Of a stretch of 64,000 nt of DNA, positions 29,922-38,436 are shown piece after piece. The stretch is from assembly GCF_010537335.1 (NCBI RefSeq), contig NZ_AP019711.1, positions 2,046,001 through 2,110,000 of the forward strand, written 5' to 3'. Both the position numbers and the translations under genes were made by a program. The first letter of the stretch is position 1. Each line of letters begins with the position of its first letter. The notes beneath the pieces were generated by a model, which worked only from the letters and a program-made list of their open reading frames with translations, did no database searches and had not been told where the DNA came from. This DNA is from Amedibacterium intestinale. Lineage in GTDB: Bacteria > Bacillota_I > Bacilli_A > Erysipelotrichales > Erysipelotrichaceae.

Positions 29922-31272
29922 AGTCGTTTGTTTGAAGCCAAACTAATTTTTTTGATGCTCTTGTAGCGGCTGTATATGCCATTTCTTTTTTCTCTTTTCC
30001 CCAAAAATTACCATAAACAAGTACATGATCCCATTCAGATCCTTGTGCTTTATGAATGGTAATCGCATATCCAAAATCAAAATGATGTGCAGTAGCTAGA
30101 AAATCTCTTAATCCATCAACTTCTTCTTCCATTTCTGTGTTGATTTCAAGAAATGGACAAAGATTAATTCTAGTTTGGAAATAGATTTCATCAAATCCAT
30201 CCGCTTTTAAGCGAACATCCATATATTGATTATAAAATACATTCTTGTCTAAATGAATTTTATAAATTTCATCAACAGTAAAAATCATACCATTGACTAA
30301 GGCAAACTCCTGTAGATCTTCATCAAGGACATCCCAATGATTATCTAAACTAATAAGTTTATCTCCTTTTTCCGGGATGGGATGTGTAAAGCCTAAATGC
30401 TTGCGCATACCTGCATTGATTTTCTTACGCATTTTATTTGTACCGCATAATACTTGATCTGCTTGTAAATAATCTTGTACGCTTGCTCTTCGTGCAGGCA
30501 TACAAAGCAAATCTAATTCGTGATAATTTCCTTTCCAGCTTCCCGTTTCACGAATTTGTGTCGCAAAAGAGATAATGTTACTATCTTTTCCTTGACGAAA
30601 TATGTCTGTAAGAAGAAAATCAGGTTTTAAATCAACACGATCATCCATAACTGGCTGTAACTGATAAGGATCTCCTAAACATAAGACTGGGATATCAAAA
30701 GATAAAATATCATCAAATAAGCGTTTCCCAACCATACTAATTTCATCAATAACAATTAATTTAAAAGAACCATGCAATTCATCTTTTAATCGAAAACGAA
30801 ACTTTCCATTTTTATTCTTAAAGCAGGTATAAAATGTAGAGTGAATCGTTTTGGCATCAATTCCTTTTTTTCGAAGCATTAACGAGGCTCTGCCAGTAAA
30901 GGTTGTAAATAATAATTGTTTATTGGATATTTTTAATTTTTTCATAATAAACTTAACAATGGTTGTTTTTCCAGTCCCTGCCGCACCATAAATTGTAATT
31001 ACGTTTTTTCCTTTATGAAATAGTCGACAGGTACCTTCAATTGTTTCTTTTTGTTGAAGAGATAGAGCTTCATAGTTTAAAGATGTTTTTTTCTTTGTTT
31101 GTTTTTGTATAGAAGGTATGTTTTCATTTTTGTCATGAATCCAATCTAAACCTTCTTTTGCGCTAGAAAAAGTTTTACAGTTTGCATGAGGATATTGTGT
31201 TTTTACTTTTTCAAAGGCTTGTTTATCTAAAAAAAGGCTTTGATATTCTTTACATTTTAAAGCATAATACAT
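29920..31272 (-). CDS. RecD-like SF1B helicase with N-terminal RNase H1-type hybrid-binding domain
   Basis: 450 residues. Residues 1-45 align without gaps to the hybrid-binding (viroplasmin-like) domain of RNase H1: MYYAL..., FL at 14-15, YPHANCKTF at 27-35. The helicase core follows: YGAAGTGKTT (Walker A, ~96-105), TFTGRAS (Ia), VIDEISMV (Walker B), CLGDPYQLQPV (III), and YAITIHKAQGSEWDHV plus AYTAATRASKKL near the C-terminus (V/VI). It resembles RecD2/AAA_30-type 5'-3' helicases but lacks the RecD2 HhH region. A role on RNA:DNA hybrids is inferred. RBS AAAGGAG; monocistronic. Confidence 0.85.
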   Translation of the reverse strand: MYYALKCKEYQSLFLDKQAFEKVKTQYPHANCKTFSSAKEGLDWIHDKNENIPSIQKQTKKKTSLNYEALSLQQKETIEGTCRLFHKGKNVITIYGAAGTGKTTIVKFIMKKLKISNKQLLFTTFTGRASLMLRKKGIDAKTIHSTFYTCFKNKNGKFRFRLKDELHGSFKLIVIDEISMVGKRLFDDILSFDIPVLCLGDPYQLQPVMDDRVDLKPDFLLTDIFRQGKDSNIISFATQIRETGSWKGNYHELDLLCMPARRASVQDYLQADQVLCGTNKMRKKINAGMRKHLGFTHPIPEKGDKLISLDNHWDVLDEDLQEFALVNGMIFTVDEIYKIHLDKNVFYNQYMDVRLKADGFDEIYFQTRINLCPFLEINTEMEEEVDGLRDFLATAHHFDFGYAITIHKAQGSEWDHVLVYGNFWGKEKKEMAYTAATRASKKLVWLQTND

Positions 31273-31353
31273 ACCTTAAAGCTCCTTTCTACTATGGATT
31301 AACAGGAGCAATTATATCATGTTAGCAGCACTTGGAAAAGCAGTTTATTTCCG

Positions 31354-31396
31354 TTGACAAAGAGAAGAAAATGCTTTAAAATACATAGCGTGCTAT
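31354..31396 (+). promoter_or_regulatory. Promoter and operator of the MarR-ABC operon
   Basis: TTGACA (31354-31359), a 17-bp spacer, TAAAAT (31377-31382), then ATAGCGTGCTAT (31385-31396), a perfect palindrome around GT placed over the expected start site. The same ATAGCNNGCTAT motif recurs at 31859. Confidence 0.8.
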
Positions 31397-31414
31397 ATAA
31401 TAGAAGGTGAGAAC

Positions 31415-31840
31415 ATGGAAATACGAACAAGTATGTTAATCAAACAGCTATATTTTCTTCATCAGCAGCGATTAAATAAAATTTTTTGTGAATTTGATTT
31501 AACTGCAACACAGACCTTTACTTTGATTTATTTATTTCAGTCAAGAGAAGCTGGGCGCAGTGTAAAGCAGAAAGATATTGAGCATAAAATGGAAATTTCA
31601 AATCCAACCGTAACAGGAATCTTAAATCGTCTAGAGCACAAAGGGTTAATTCAGCGTGTTGCGGATGAAAAAGATGCTCGAGTAAAACATATTGTTGTAA
31701 CAGAAAAAGCATTGGAACTGGATTGTTTACTTCGACAAAAGTTTAATGAAGCGGATAAAGAAATGGTGGCATCCTTAAATGAAGAGGAAGAAAAACAACT
31801 CCAGGATATGTTGATGCGCATGCTGCACCCTTCTTCATGA
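31415..31840 (+). CDS. MarR-family regulator of the ABC exporter
   Basis: 141 residues. Winged HTH with VKQKDIEHKMEISNPTVTGI as recognition unit and DEKDARVKHIVVT as wing. Sits 57 bp upstream of a two-gene ABC exporter and is flanked by two copies of the palindrome ATAGCNNGCTAT, its likely binding sites. RBS GAAGGTGAG. Similar in layout to MarR-controlled multidrug ABC operons. Confidence 0.9.
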   Translation: MEIRTSMLIKQLYFLHQQRLNKIFCEFDLTATQTFTLIYLFQSREAGRSVKQKDIEHKMEISNPTVTGILNRLEHKGLIQRVADEKDARVKHIVVTEKALELDCLLRQKFNEADKEMVASLNEEEEKQLQDMLMRMLHPSS

Positions 31841-31858
31841 TATTTTTTAAGCACTTAT

Positions 31859-31870
31859 ATAGCAGGCTAT
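31859..31870. promoter_or_regulatory. Second ATAGC-NN-GCTAT operator copy
   Basis: ATAGCAGGCTAT lies between the MarR stop and the first ABC gene; it matches 31385-31396 except for the two central bases. Confidence 0.65.
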
Positions 31871-31897
31871 TTAATTTAGAAAAGGAGATGGAAAGCT

Positions 31898-33628
31898 ATG
31901 ATTAAACGAATATTAAAAGAAGTTAAAGAATATAAGAAAACTTCCTTTCTTGCTCCGCTATGCATGGTAGGAGAAGTCTTGCTGGAAATTTCTTTGCCTT
32001 TTTTGATGTCTTTTATCATTGATAAAGGTGTTGAAAAAGGAGATATGAAGCAAGTACTTTTATATGGAAGTATTATGATTGCTGCTGCTTTTGGTTCCTT
32101 GGTTTTTGGAGCATTATCTGGAAAATATGCAGCTCATGCATCTGCAGGGTTCGCAAAAAATCTAAGAAAAGCAATATTTTACAATATACAGGATTTCTCT
32201 TTTCATAATATTGATAAATATTCCACTGCAGGACTTGTTACACGTATGACAACAGATGTTACGAATGTACAAAATGCATATCAGATGGTACTTCGTATGT
32301 GTGTACGTGCACCATTGTCTTTGATTTGTGCGATGGCAATGACATTTTTTATTAATGCAGAACTGTCAACTGTATTTTTATATGCAATTGTTTTTTTAAG
32401 TATTGTATTGTTTATTATCATACACTTTGCACATCCAATATTTTTACATGTTTTTAATAAATATGATGAATTAAACGCAAGTGTACAGGAAAACATTACC
32501 AATGTACGTGTTGTGAAAGCATATGTAAAGGAAAAGCATGAAATAGAAAAATTTAACAAGGCTTCTTATAATATTTATAAACTATTTAAAAAAGCAGAAA
32601 ATATTTTGATTTTCAACTCTCCATCAATGCAAATCAGTATGTATGGATGTATTCTAGCGATTTCCTGGCTGGGAGCTAAGATGATTGTTGGAGGTTCATT
32701 GACAACCGGTGAAATGATGAGCATGATTACGTATACTACAACGATTTTAATGTCACTGATGATGCTTTCTATGATCATTGTTATGTTATCAATGTCTTTA
32801 GCTTCTGTAGATCGTATTGGGGAAGTATTAAATGAAAAAAGCGATATTGTATCACCTGAAAATGCTTTGACCAGTGTAGAAGATGGTTCTATTCGTTTTC
32901 ATCATGTAGATTTTGCATATAGTGCGAAACAGAAAGAGCCTGTTTTAACGGATATCGATATTTCGATTGCTTCAGGAGAAACCATTGGTATTTTAGGTGG
33001 GACAGGAAGTGGAAAGACTTCTTTTGTATCTTTAATTCCACGTCTATATGATGTGACTAAAGGAGAATTGTTTGTTGGCGGGAAAAATGTAAAAGAATAT
33101 GATTTAGATGTTTTGCGTAATCAGGTATCTATGGTTTTACAAACCAATATTTTATTCTCTGGAACAATCAAGGAAAATCTTCGCTGGGGGAATCCAAATG
33201 CCAGTGATGAAGAAATGATAAAAGCTTGTAAATTGGCACAGGCAGATGAATTTATTAGGAAATTTCCAGATGGATATGATACATATATTGAACAAGGTGG
33301 AAGCAATGTCTCTGGTGGACAGCGTCAAAGATTATGTATTGCCCGTGCCTTACTGAAAAAACCAAAAATCTTGATCTTAGATGATTCTACAAGTGCAGTT
33401 GATACCAAAACGGATTATTTAATTCGTAAAGCGTTTAGAGAAGATATTCCAGAAATCACAAAATTAATTATTTCTCAGCGTATTTCTTCTATTCAGGATG
33501 CTGATCGCATTATTGTTATGGATGATGGAAAAATTGATGGTATTGGAACACATGAGGAATTATTAAAAACAAATCAGATTTATAAAGAAGTATATGAAAC
33601 ACAGGTAAAAGGGGGCGATGAAGAATGA
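31898..33628 (+). CDS. ABC exporter half-transporter A (degenerate ATPase site)
   Basis: 576 residues: six-helix transmembrane domain (~1-310), then an ATPase domain with GGTGSGKTS (Walker A), VSGGQRQRLCIARAL (signature) and ILILDDSTSAVD (Walker B). The catalytic glutamate after Walker B is D, and the H-loop histidine is Q (LIISQRISSI), as in the degenerate partner of heterodimeric exporters such as BmrC/TM287-type. Pairs with the next gene, which it overlaps by 4 nt. Likely multidrug or lipid export, under the MarR regulator upstream. Confidence 0.93.
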   Translation: MIKRILKEVKEYKKTSFLAPLCMVGEVLLEISLPFLMSFIIDKGVEKGDMKQVLLYGSIMIAAAFGSLVFGALSGKYAAHASAGFAKNLRKAIFYNIQDFSFHNIDKYSTAGLVTRMTTDVTNVQNAYQMVLRMCVRAPLSLICAMAMTFFINAELSTVFLYAIVFLSIVLFIIIHFAHPIFLHVFNKYDELNASVQENITNVRVVKAYVKEKHEIEKFNKASYNIYKLFKKAENILIFNSPSMQISMYGCILAISWLGAKMIVGGSLTTGEMMSMITYTTTILMSLMMLSMIIVMLSMSLASVDRIGEVLNEKSDIVSPENALTSVEDGSIRFHHVDFAYSAKQKEPVLTDIDISIASGETIGILGGTGSGKTSFVSLIPRLYDVTKGELFVGGKNVKEYDLDVLRNQVSMVLQTNILFSGTIKENLRWGNPNASDEEMIKACKLAQADEFIRKFPDGYDTYIEQGGSNVSGGQRQRLCIARALLKKPKILILDDSTSAVDTKTDYLIRKAFREDIPEITKLIISQRISSIQDADRIIVMDDGKIDGIGTHEELLKTNQIYKEVYETQVKGGDEE

Positions 33629-35517
33629 GAGTACAAAAAAATCGCAGAGTAAAAGCCGATCAGGAGACGATGAAGGTACTTGGGCGATTGATTGGTTATG
33701 TTCTTAAAAATTATCGCTTCGCATGTATCTTTGTGTTGCTGTTTATTATTATTAGTTCATTGGCTTCTGTTACCAGTTCTTTGTTTTTAAAAAGTTTGAT
33801 TGATGACTATATTACCCCTATCTTAGTAAGTGAGGGTGCAGCAGATTTTACTCCTTTATTTATTGCACTATGTAAAATGGCAGCTATTTATGGAGTAGGC
33901 GTTTTATCTACCTATTTATATGCACGTATTCTTATCAATGTGGCACAGGGGACAATGAAGCGTATTCGTGATGATTTGTTTTCTCACATGGAGAAACTTC
34001 CAATTCGCTATTTTGATACAAATCCGCATGGAGATATCATGTCTGTGTATACCAATGATACCGATACCTTAAGACAAGTTATTTCACAAAGTATTCCACA
34101 GTTTCTGGCATCTTTGATTACGGTTGTCAGTGTCTTTATTTCCATGTGCGTATTAAGTTTGTATTTAACTTTCATTGTTGTTATTATGCTTATCGTTATG
34201 AAGGTAGCTATGAGTAAAATTGCTGGACAAAGTGGTGTTTATTTTACCAAACAGCAGCAAAACCTTGGGAAAGTAAATGGCTATATTGAAGAAATGATGA
34301 ATGGACAAAAAGTAATTAAAGTATTTACACATGAAGAAGAAACAAAGCAAGGGTTTGATAAAGTAAATGAAGAATTGTTTGAAAGTGCATATCAGGCAAA
34401 TAAGTATGCCAATATCTTAATGCCGGTTATGGGGAATTTAGGAAATATATCCTATGTACTTACCGCTTTGGTTGGAGGACTTGTCGCAATTCATGGTATA
34501 GGTGGATTAACGCTTGGAGGACTAGCTAGTTTCTTGCAGTTAAATCGTTCCTTTACGATGCCAATTACACAGATATCTCAGCAGTTAAACTTCGTTATCA
34601 TGGCAGCAGCAGGGGCAAAACGTATTTTTGCGTTAATGGACGAAGAGTGTGAAGTAGATGAAGGAATTGTTACCTTAGTCAAAATAAAAGAAGAAAATGG
34701 AACGTTTGTAGAAAGTGAAACAGATGATGCAAGATGGGCATGGAAGCATCCTCGTCAAGATGGGAAAGCAGTTTATGTACCATTAGTTGGAAATGTTATC
34801 TTTGATAATGTTAACTTTGGGTATACAGATAAGAAACAGATATTATATGATATTAATCTATTTGCTGATCAGGGACAGAAAGTTGCGTTTGTTGGGGCAA
34901 CTGGTGCTGGGAAAACAACGATTACGAATCTGATTAATCGCTTCTATGATATTCAAAGCGGAACAATTACGTATGATGGCATAGATATTAAGCTGATAAA
35001 AAAAGATGATCTGCGTCGCTCTTTGGGTATTGTTTTACAGGATACACATTTATTTACAGGAACAATTCGTGATAATATTCGTTATGGAAAGGCGGATGCC
35101 AGTGATGAGGAAGTTATTGCGGCCGCTAAACTAGCAAATGCCCATGGTTTTATTCGTCACTTAGAAAATGGTTATGATACGATCATTAGTGGAGATGGGG
35201 CTTCTTTATCACAGGGACAAAGACAGCTGTTATCAATTGCCAGAGCTGCACTCGCCAACTCACCTGTACTGATTTTAGATGAAGCAACTTCTTCTATTGA
35301 TTCTCATACTGAAAAAATAGTACAGGATGGAATGGATAAATTGATGAAAGGACGTACCGTATTTGTTATTGCACACCGTTTATCAACGATTCGAAATTCA
35401 GATGTTATCATGGTTATGGATCAGGGACATATTATTGAACGTGGAAATCATGAAAAACTGATGAAGGAAAAAGGTACATATTATCAGCTGTATACAGGTG
35501 GATTAGAATTGGATTAA
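33625..35517 (+). CDS. ABC exporter half-transporter B (canonical ATPase site)
   Basis: 630 residues: six-helix transmembrane domain (~1-340), then GATGAGKTT (Walker A), LSQGQRQLLSIARA (signature, Q in place of the second G), VLILDEATSSID (Walker B with catalytic E) and FVIAHRLSTI (H-loop H present). It carries an insert of ~30 residues between the membrane and nucleotide domains, usual for the larger subunit of this heterodimer class. Partner of 31898-33628. Confidence 0.93.
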   Translation: MRVQKNRRVKADQETMKVLGRLIGYVLKNYRFACIFVLLFIIISSLASVTSSLFLKSLIDDYITPILVSEGAADFTPLFIALCKMAAIYGVGVLSTYLYARILINVAQGTMKRIRDDLFSHMEKLPIRYFDTNPHGDIMSVYTNDTDTLRQVISQSIPQFLASLITVVSVFISMCVLSLYLTFIVVIMLIVMKVAMSKIAGQSGVYFTKQQQNLGKVNGYIEEMMNGQKVIKVFTHEEETKQGFDKVNEELFESAYQANKYANILMPVMGNLGNISYVLTALVGGLVAIHGIGGLTLGGLASFLQLNRSFTMPITQISQQLNFVIMAAAGAKRIFALMDEECEVDEGIVTLVKIKEENGTFVESETDDARWAWKHPRQDGKAVYVPLVGNVIFDNVNFGYTDKKQILYDINLFADQGQKVAFVGATGAGKTTITNLINRFYDIQSGTITYDGIDIKLIKKDDLRRSLGIVLQDTHLFTGTIRDNIRYGKADASDEEVIAAAKLANAHGFIRHLENGYDTIISGDGASLSQGQRQLLSIARAALANSPVLILDEATSSIDSHTEKIVQDGMDKLMKGRTVFVIAHRLSTIRNSDVIMVMDQGHIIERGNHEKLMKEKGTYYQLYTGGLELD

Positions 35518-35565
35518 TTATATTTTTATATAGGAAATCTTAAATAAAGCAACATTCTTAAAAAT

Positions 35566-35613
35566 AAGGATATGAGTTATGTAAGTATAAATTACATATT
35601 TCATATCCTTTTT
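35566..35613 (+). terminator. Terminator of the ABC operon
   Basis: AAGGATATGA pairs with TCATATCCTT, extended by TTATGTAA/TTACATA, followed by T5. Confidence 0.85.
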
Positions 35614-35691
35614 GATATTTGTTTCTAAAAATATAAAAATATTTTATGAAATTTTTGTATTTTTACCTATTTGTTTCGTATAAGTTAGTGA

Positions 35692-35788
35692 ACAGGGTAA
35701 AGTATGCCCTGTATATCACGATATCGGTATAGACAAACAATATTCATATTTTTATAATGAAGATGAATATGTATCATCTTCCGATATC
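35692..35788 (+). ncRNA. Structured leader upstream of Rpn gene copy 1
   Basis: Hairpin 1: ACAGGG (35692-35697) with CCCTGT (35707-35712). Nested hairpin 2: GATATCGG (35720-35727) with CCGATATC (35781-35788) enclosing AATATTCAT (35739-35747) with ATGAATAT (35763-35770). Copy 2 keeps all stems, and in hairpin 1 a C-to-T change leaves a G-U pair. It may be a regulatory 5' leader or a nuclease-recognised DNA/RNA structure. Confidence 0.45.
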
Positions 35789-35813
35789 CGTAAAAAAAGA
35801 AAGGAAATAGGTG

Positions 35814-36845
35814 ATGCGTATGTCAAATCTGGATATTTTATCCAGGGATTTCTGGAAGGACAACAGGCGTTTTGCGGATTTATTCAACACGGTCTTATAC
35901 GATGGAAAACAGGTCATTCTTCCTGAAAAACTGATGGAGGCAGACAGCAATCTGTCAGGAAGCATTCAGACAAAAAAGAAGGAAGATGTCTTTGTTGAAA
36001 GAAGGGCAGATCTAATTAGAAAGTTTGCAGGGGACAGTGAATATGCGATCTTCCTGCTGGAAAATCAAAGCCATATCCACTATGGGATGCCTTTGCGGGT
36101 AATGATGTATGATGCCTTAGGGTATCGTGAAGAATGTGCAAAGAAGAAAAGAGAAAACAAAAAGAATGCAGTTTATGCAAACAGGGATGAATTCCTGTCA
36201 GGAATGCGAAAAGAAGAGAGAATCCATCCTGTATTTACTCTGGTGGTATACTATGGAGAAAAGCCATGGGATGGACCAAGAAGACTGAAGGATATGATGG
36301 TGGATATGCCAAAATGGATGGAGAAAAGCTTCAATGACTATCCGATGAACCTGCTGGAAATACGGTCAAGTGAACATACATTTCAAAACGAGGATGTAAG
36401 CAGGCTTGTCTATATGATCCAGCACATCTACAGAAAGCAGATAGAAGAGATGAAAAAAGAATGTGCAGATGTGTATGTAAAAAAAGATGTCATAAAGTTG
36501 GCAGGAGTCATAACAGAAAATGAAGAAATCATAAGGTATGCGGAAGAACATAAAGAAGAGGAGGTACTAAATATGTGTGAAGCAACGAAACAGTGGGAAG
36601 AGGAAATTGGAAGAAGAAACACAAACAATATCATCAACATGATGGGAGTAAGGAAAGAAGGAGAAGAAAGCCTTGCACCTGAAGAAGCAATTGAAAGATT
36701 AAAAACAGAAGGAGAAGCAAAAGGAAAAGCTAAAGGTATTCTTGAAGGAAGGGAAAATGAAAAAATAGAAATAGCAGAGAAAATGAAGGCAGAAGGATTT
36801 GACAATGCTCTGATTGAAAAACTAACAGGAATTCTTTTACATTAA
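35814..36845 (+). CDS. Rpn/YhgA-type PD-(D/E)XK nuclease, copy 1
   Basis: 343 residues from ATG 35814 (AAGGA 8 nt upstream; GTG 35811 and ATG 35820 also possible). The block RADLIRKFAGDSEYAIFLLE then NQSHIHYGMPLRVMMYDALG is the D...ExQ signature of the Rpn (recombination-promoting nuclease; formerly transposase_31) family, followed by HPVFTLVVYYGEKPWDGP. The C-terminal third is charged helix with EGEAKGKAKG-type repeats and ends in GFDNALIEKLTGI, a usual family tail. RpnA-type proteins stimulate RecA-independent recombination or act as DNases. Twin at 43468. Confidence 0.85.
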   Translation: MRMSNLDILSRDFWKDNRRFADLFNTVLYDGKQVILPEKLMEADSNLSGSIQTKKKEDVFVERRADLIRKFAGDSEYAIFLLENQSHIHYGMPLRVMMYDALGYREECAKKKRENKKNAVYANRDEFLSGMRKEERIHPVFTLVVYYGEKPWDGPRRLKDMMVDMPKWMEKSFNDYPMNLLEIRSSEHTFQNEDVSRLVYMIQHIYRKQIEEMKKECADVYVKKDVIKLAGVITENEEIIRYAEEHKEEEVLNMCEATKQWEEEIGRRNTNNIINMMGVRKEGEESLAPEEAIERLKTEGEAKGKAKGILEGRENEKIEIAEKMKAEGFDNALIEKLTGILLH

Positions 36846-36931
36846 GATAGTATACAAAAAGTTTCTACATGTGAGTATAGAGACTTTACATAAATATGAA
36901 TGCAGGATGAACAAAAGAAAGGGATGAATTT

Positions 36932-37472
36932 ATGGAAGACAATAATAAGATAGAAATGCTCTTAGATAAACATATTGCTTCGAAAACATATGATACTTAT
37001 TGTAAAAAGATTTTGAGTAACAAGCAGATTTTGGCCAATATCATGAAAGGGTGCATTCCTGAGTATGCAGATTTGAGTCTGGATGAGATAGTTGATTGTA
37101 TTACACTTTCATCTAATAATGATGATTTTTCGATAAACGGGTTAAAAACAGTTGACCTATCCATCGATGGAACACTTAACAAATATGATGTTCTTTTTGA
37201 AGCTAAATTGCCGGGAACGAAAGATGATAAAATTGCTCTCATTATCAATATTGAGACATAGAACAATCACAACCTAGTGTATCCAATAGTAATACGAGCA
37301 CTTTATTACTGTAGCAGATTTCTAGCTAGACAGAAAAACAGGGATAATGGTTTTTCTTATTCAAGTTTTGAAAAAATCAAGCAAGTACTCTTAAATGTGC
37401 TCATCATGAAAAAGCTTCTCTATCAATTGAAAAACATGTTGCTAATGTCCATTTTAAAGAATTTATGGTAAT
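36932..37472 (+). pseudogene. Broken Rpn-family gene (nonsense codon and frameshift)
   Basis: An open frame from 36932 (RBS AAAGGGATG-like) reads 109 residues to TAG at 37259-37261. Translation beyond that stop in the same frame continues a recognisable Rpn-type segment (NNHNLVYPIVIRALYYCSRF), where family members have IEAQNN; so the stop replaces a glutamine codon. Near 37400 similarity shifts frame and is lost. A different Rpn subfamily from its neighbour. It still has the D and E-x-K-like block (KYDVLFEAK). Confidence 0.75.
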
Positions 37473-37623
37473 GTATAAAACTAAAAATGTTATCGTGGCT
37501 TGTATTCTTGTACAATTGGTTTTCGTTCCATAATACCTATGTATATATAATCGTTAGATGTCATCGGCGTTACAGAGATGATTACCAATTTTCTACGCAA
37601 GCAAAAAGATACAAATTGGTGAC

Positions 37624-37650
37624 AAAAAAGGAGTGATTGCTCCTTTTTCC
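37624..37650 (+). terminator. Hairpin after the broken Rpn gene
   Basis: Perfect 9-bp arms AAAAAGGAG and CTCCTTTTT with a 6-nt loop. Confidence 0.75.
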
Positions 37651-37702
37651 TTTGATATGAGTCATTACATTATTAACTTGTTGACAATGTGTAACGAAGT
37701 TT

Positions 37703-37906
37703 TTAATTTTCTTTCTTTCTTGCTTCATAAAAGCCCAGGCATATGTTTACTATCAGAAGAATAGCAGACAATCCTCTAATCATTGTTAATAAGTTTTGAG
37801 TAGAAGTTAAAAATCTAACAGGATAAAGTAATGTAAATGGCAATATGATAGAAAAAATAATGGCAGAAATTAGGGCTAGCATCATATAAAATATCATTTT
37901 TTTCAT
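37703..37906 (-). CDS. Small membrane protein, 67 aa
   Basis: Two hydrophobic helices (FYMMLALISAIIFSIILPFT and GLSAILLIVNICLGF) joined by a short polar turn, lysine-rich ends. AAGGAGAAATAAATC-ATG gives a good ribosome site, which supports it as a real gene. I do not recognise the family; small immunity-like or transporter-accessory proteins look like this. Confidence 0.5.
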   Translation of the reverse strand: MKKMIFYMMLALISAIIFSIILPFTLLYPVRFLTSTQNLLTMIRGLSAILLIVNICLGFYEARKKEN

Positions 37907-38436
37907 GATTTATTTCTCCTTAATATTATTGTTTATGATTTGATTAGACGTGTTTCATCTATTTTAGATAATCTTGCTTTGTAACTAGCTAATATTTCAG
38001 TATTTTTACCTTATAATCTTCTCCGCAGAAGTTGTTATTTGAATTATAGTCACTCGATTACAGAAAATGATGATAGTATAATTTGCTACAATTGATTTTA
38101 GTCATATTTATCTCCTTTTATATTTTTGTTACATTTTGTGAAATCTAATTAGATTATAGTATAAGAAATATTAAAAAACTATGAAATATATATAAAATAA
38201 TATAATGTAATTCACTTTCTGGTAAAAGATTTTCTTATATAGGATAGGATTTCTAGTTAAAAATACCTAACCCTAGATGTATTGTTTTCTTTTAATAACA
38301 TTTCTATGATGTTACTAAATAAATGTTGTGTCAAATCGATAAGCAGTTTATATTCGCTACATTTAAAAAGGAATATAAGAATTTTTTAAATCGAATAATA
38401 GCACAAAAAAACTGCGATTTCTCACAGCTTATTATC
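37907..38436 (-). other. Gene-poor AT-rich stretch with a possible decayed small gene
   Basis: On the minus strand AAGGAGATAAAT precedes an ATG at 38105 that reads only MTKINCSKLYYHHFL then stops. Beyond it, shifting frames give coding-like text (SSDYNSNNNFCGEDYKVKIL, then ASYKARLSKIDETRLIKS ending at 37933), as if a ~55-residue gene had been broken by frameshifts. The rest (38106-38402) shows nothing I could support. Confidence 0.3.
38403..38430 (-). terminator. Terminator of the Fec-type importer operon
   Basis: Minus strand: AAGCTGTG pairs with CGCAGTTT (two G-U pairs), then a T7 run. Confidence 0.7.

Larger units (their letters stand above)
35652..36845 (+). repeat. 1.19-kb duplicated unit, copy 1 (leader plus Rpn gene)
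   Basis: The same sequence recurs at 43306-44475, offset 7654 bp, in the same orientation. The ~160-bp leader is colinear without gaps; the coding part stays near-identical until the last ~60 codons, where small indels appear. Confidence 0.93.

Noticed and set aside
35814..36845. Rpn genes as true transposase genes with terminal inverted repeats
   Set aside because: No inverted repeats or target-site duplication at the ends of the 1.19-kb units; the family is nuclease-type, so the repeat was called a duplication and not an IS.
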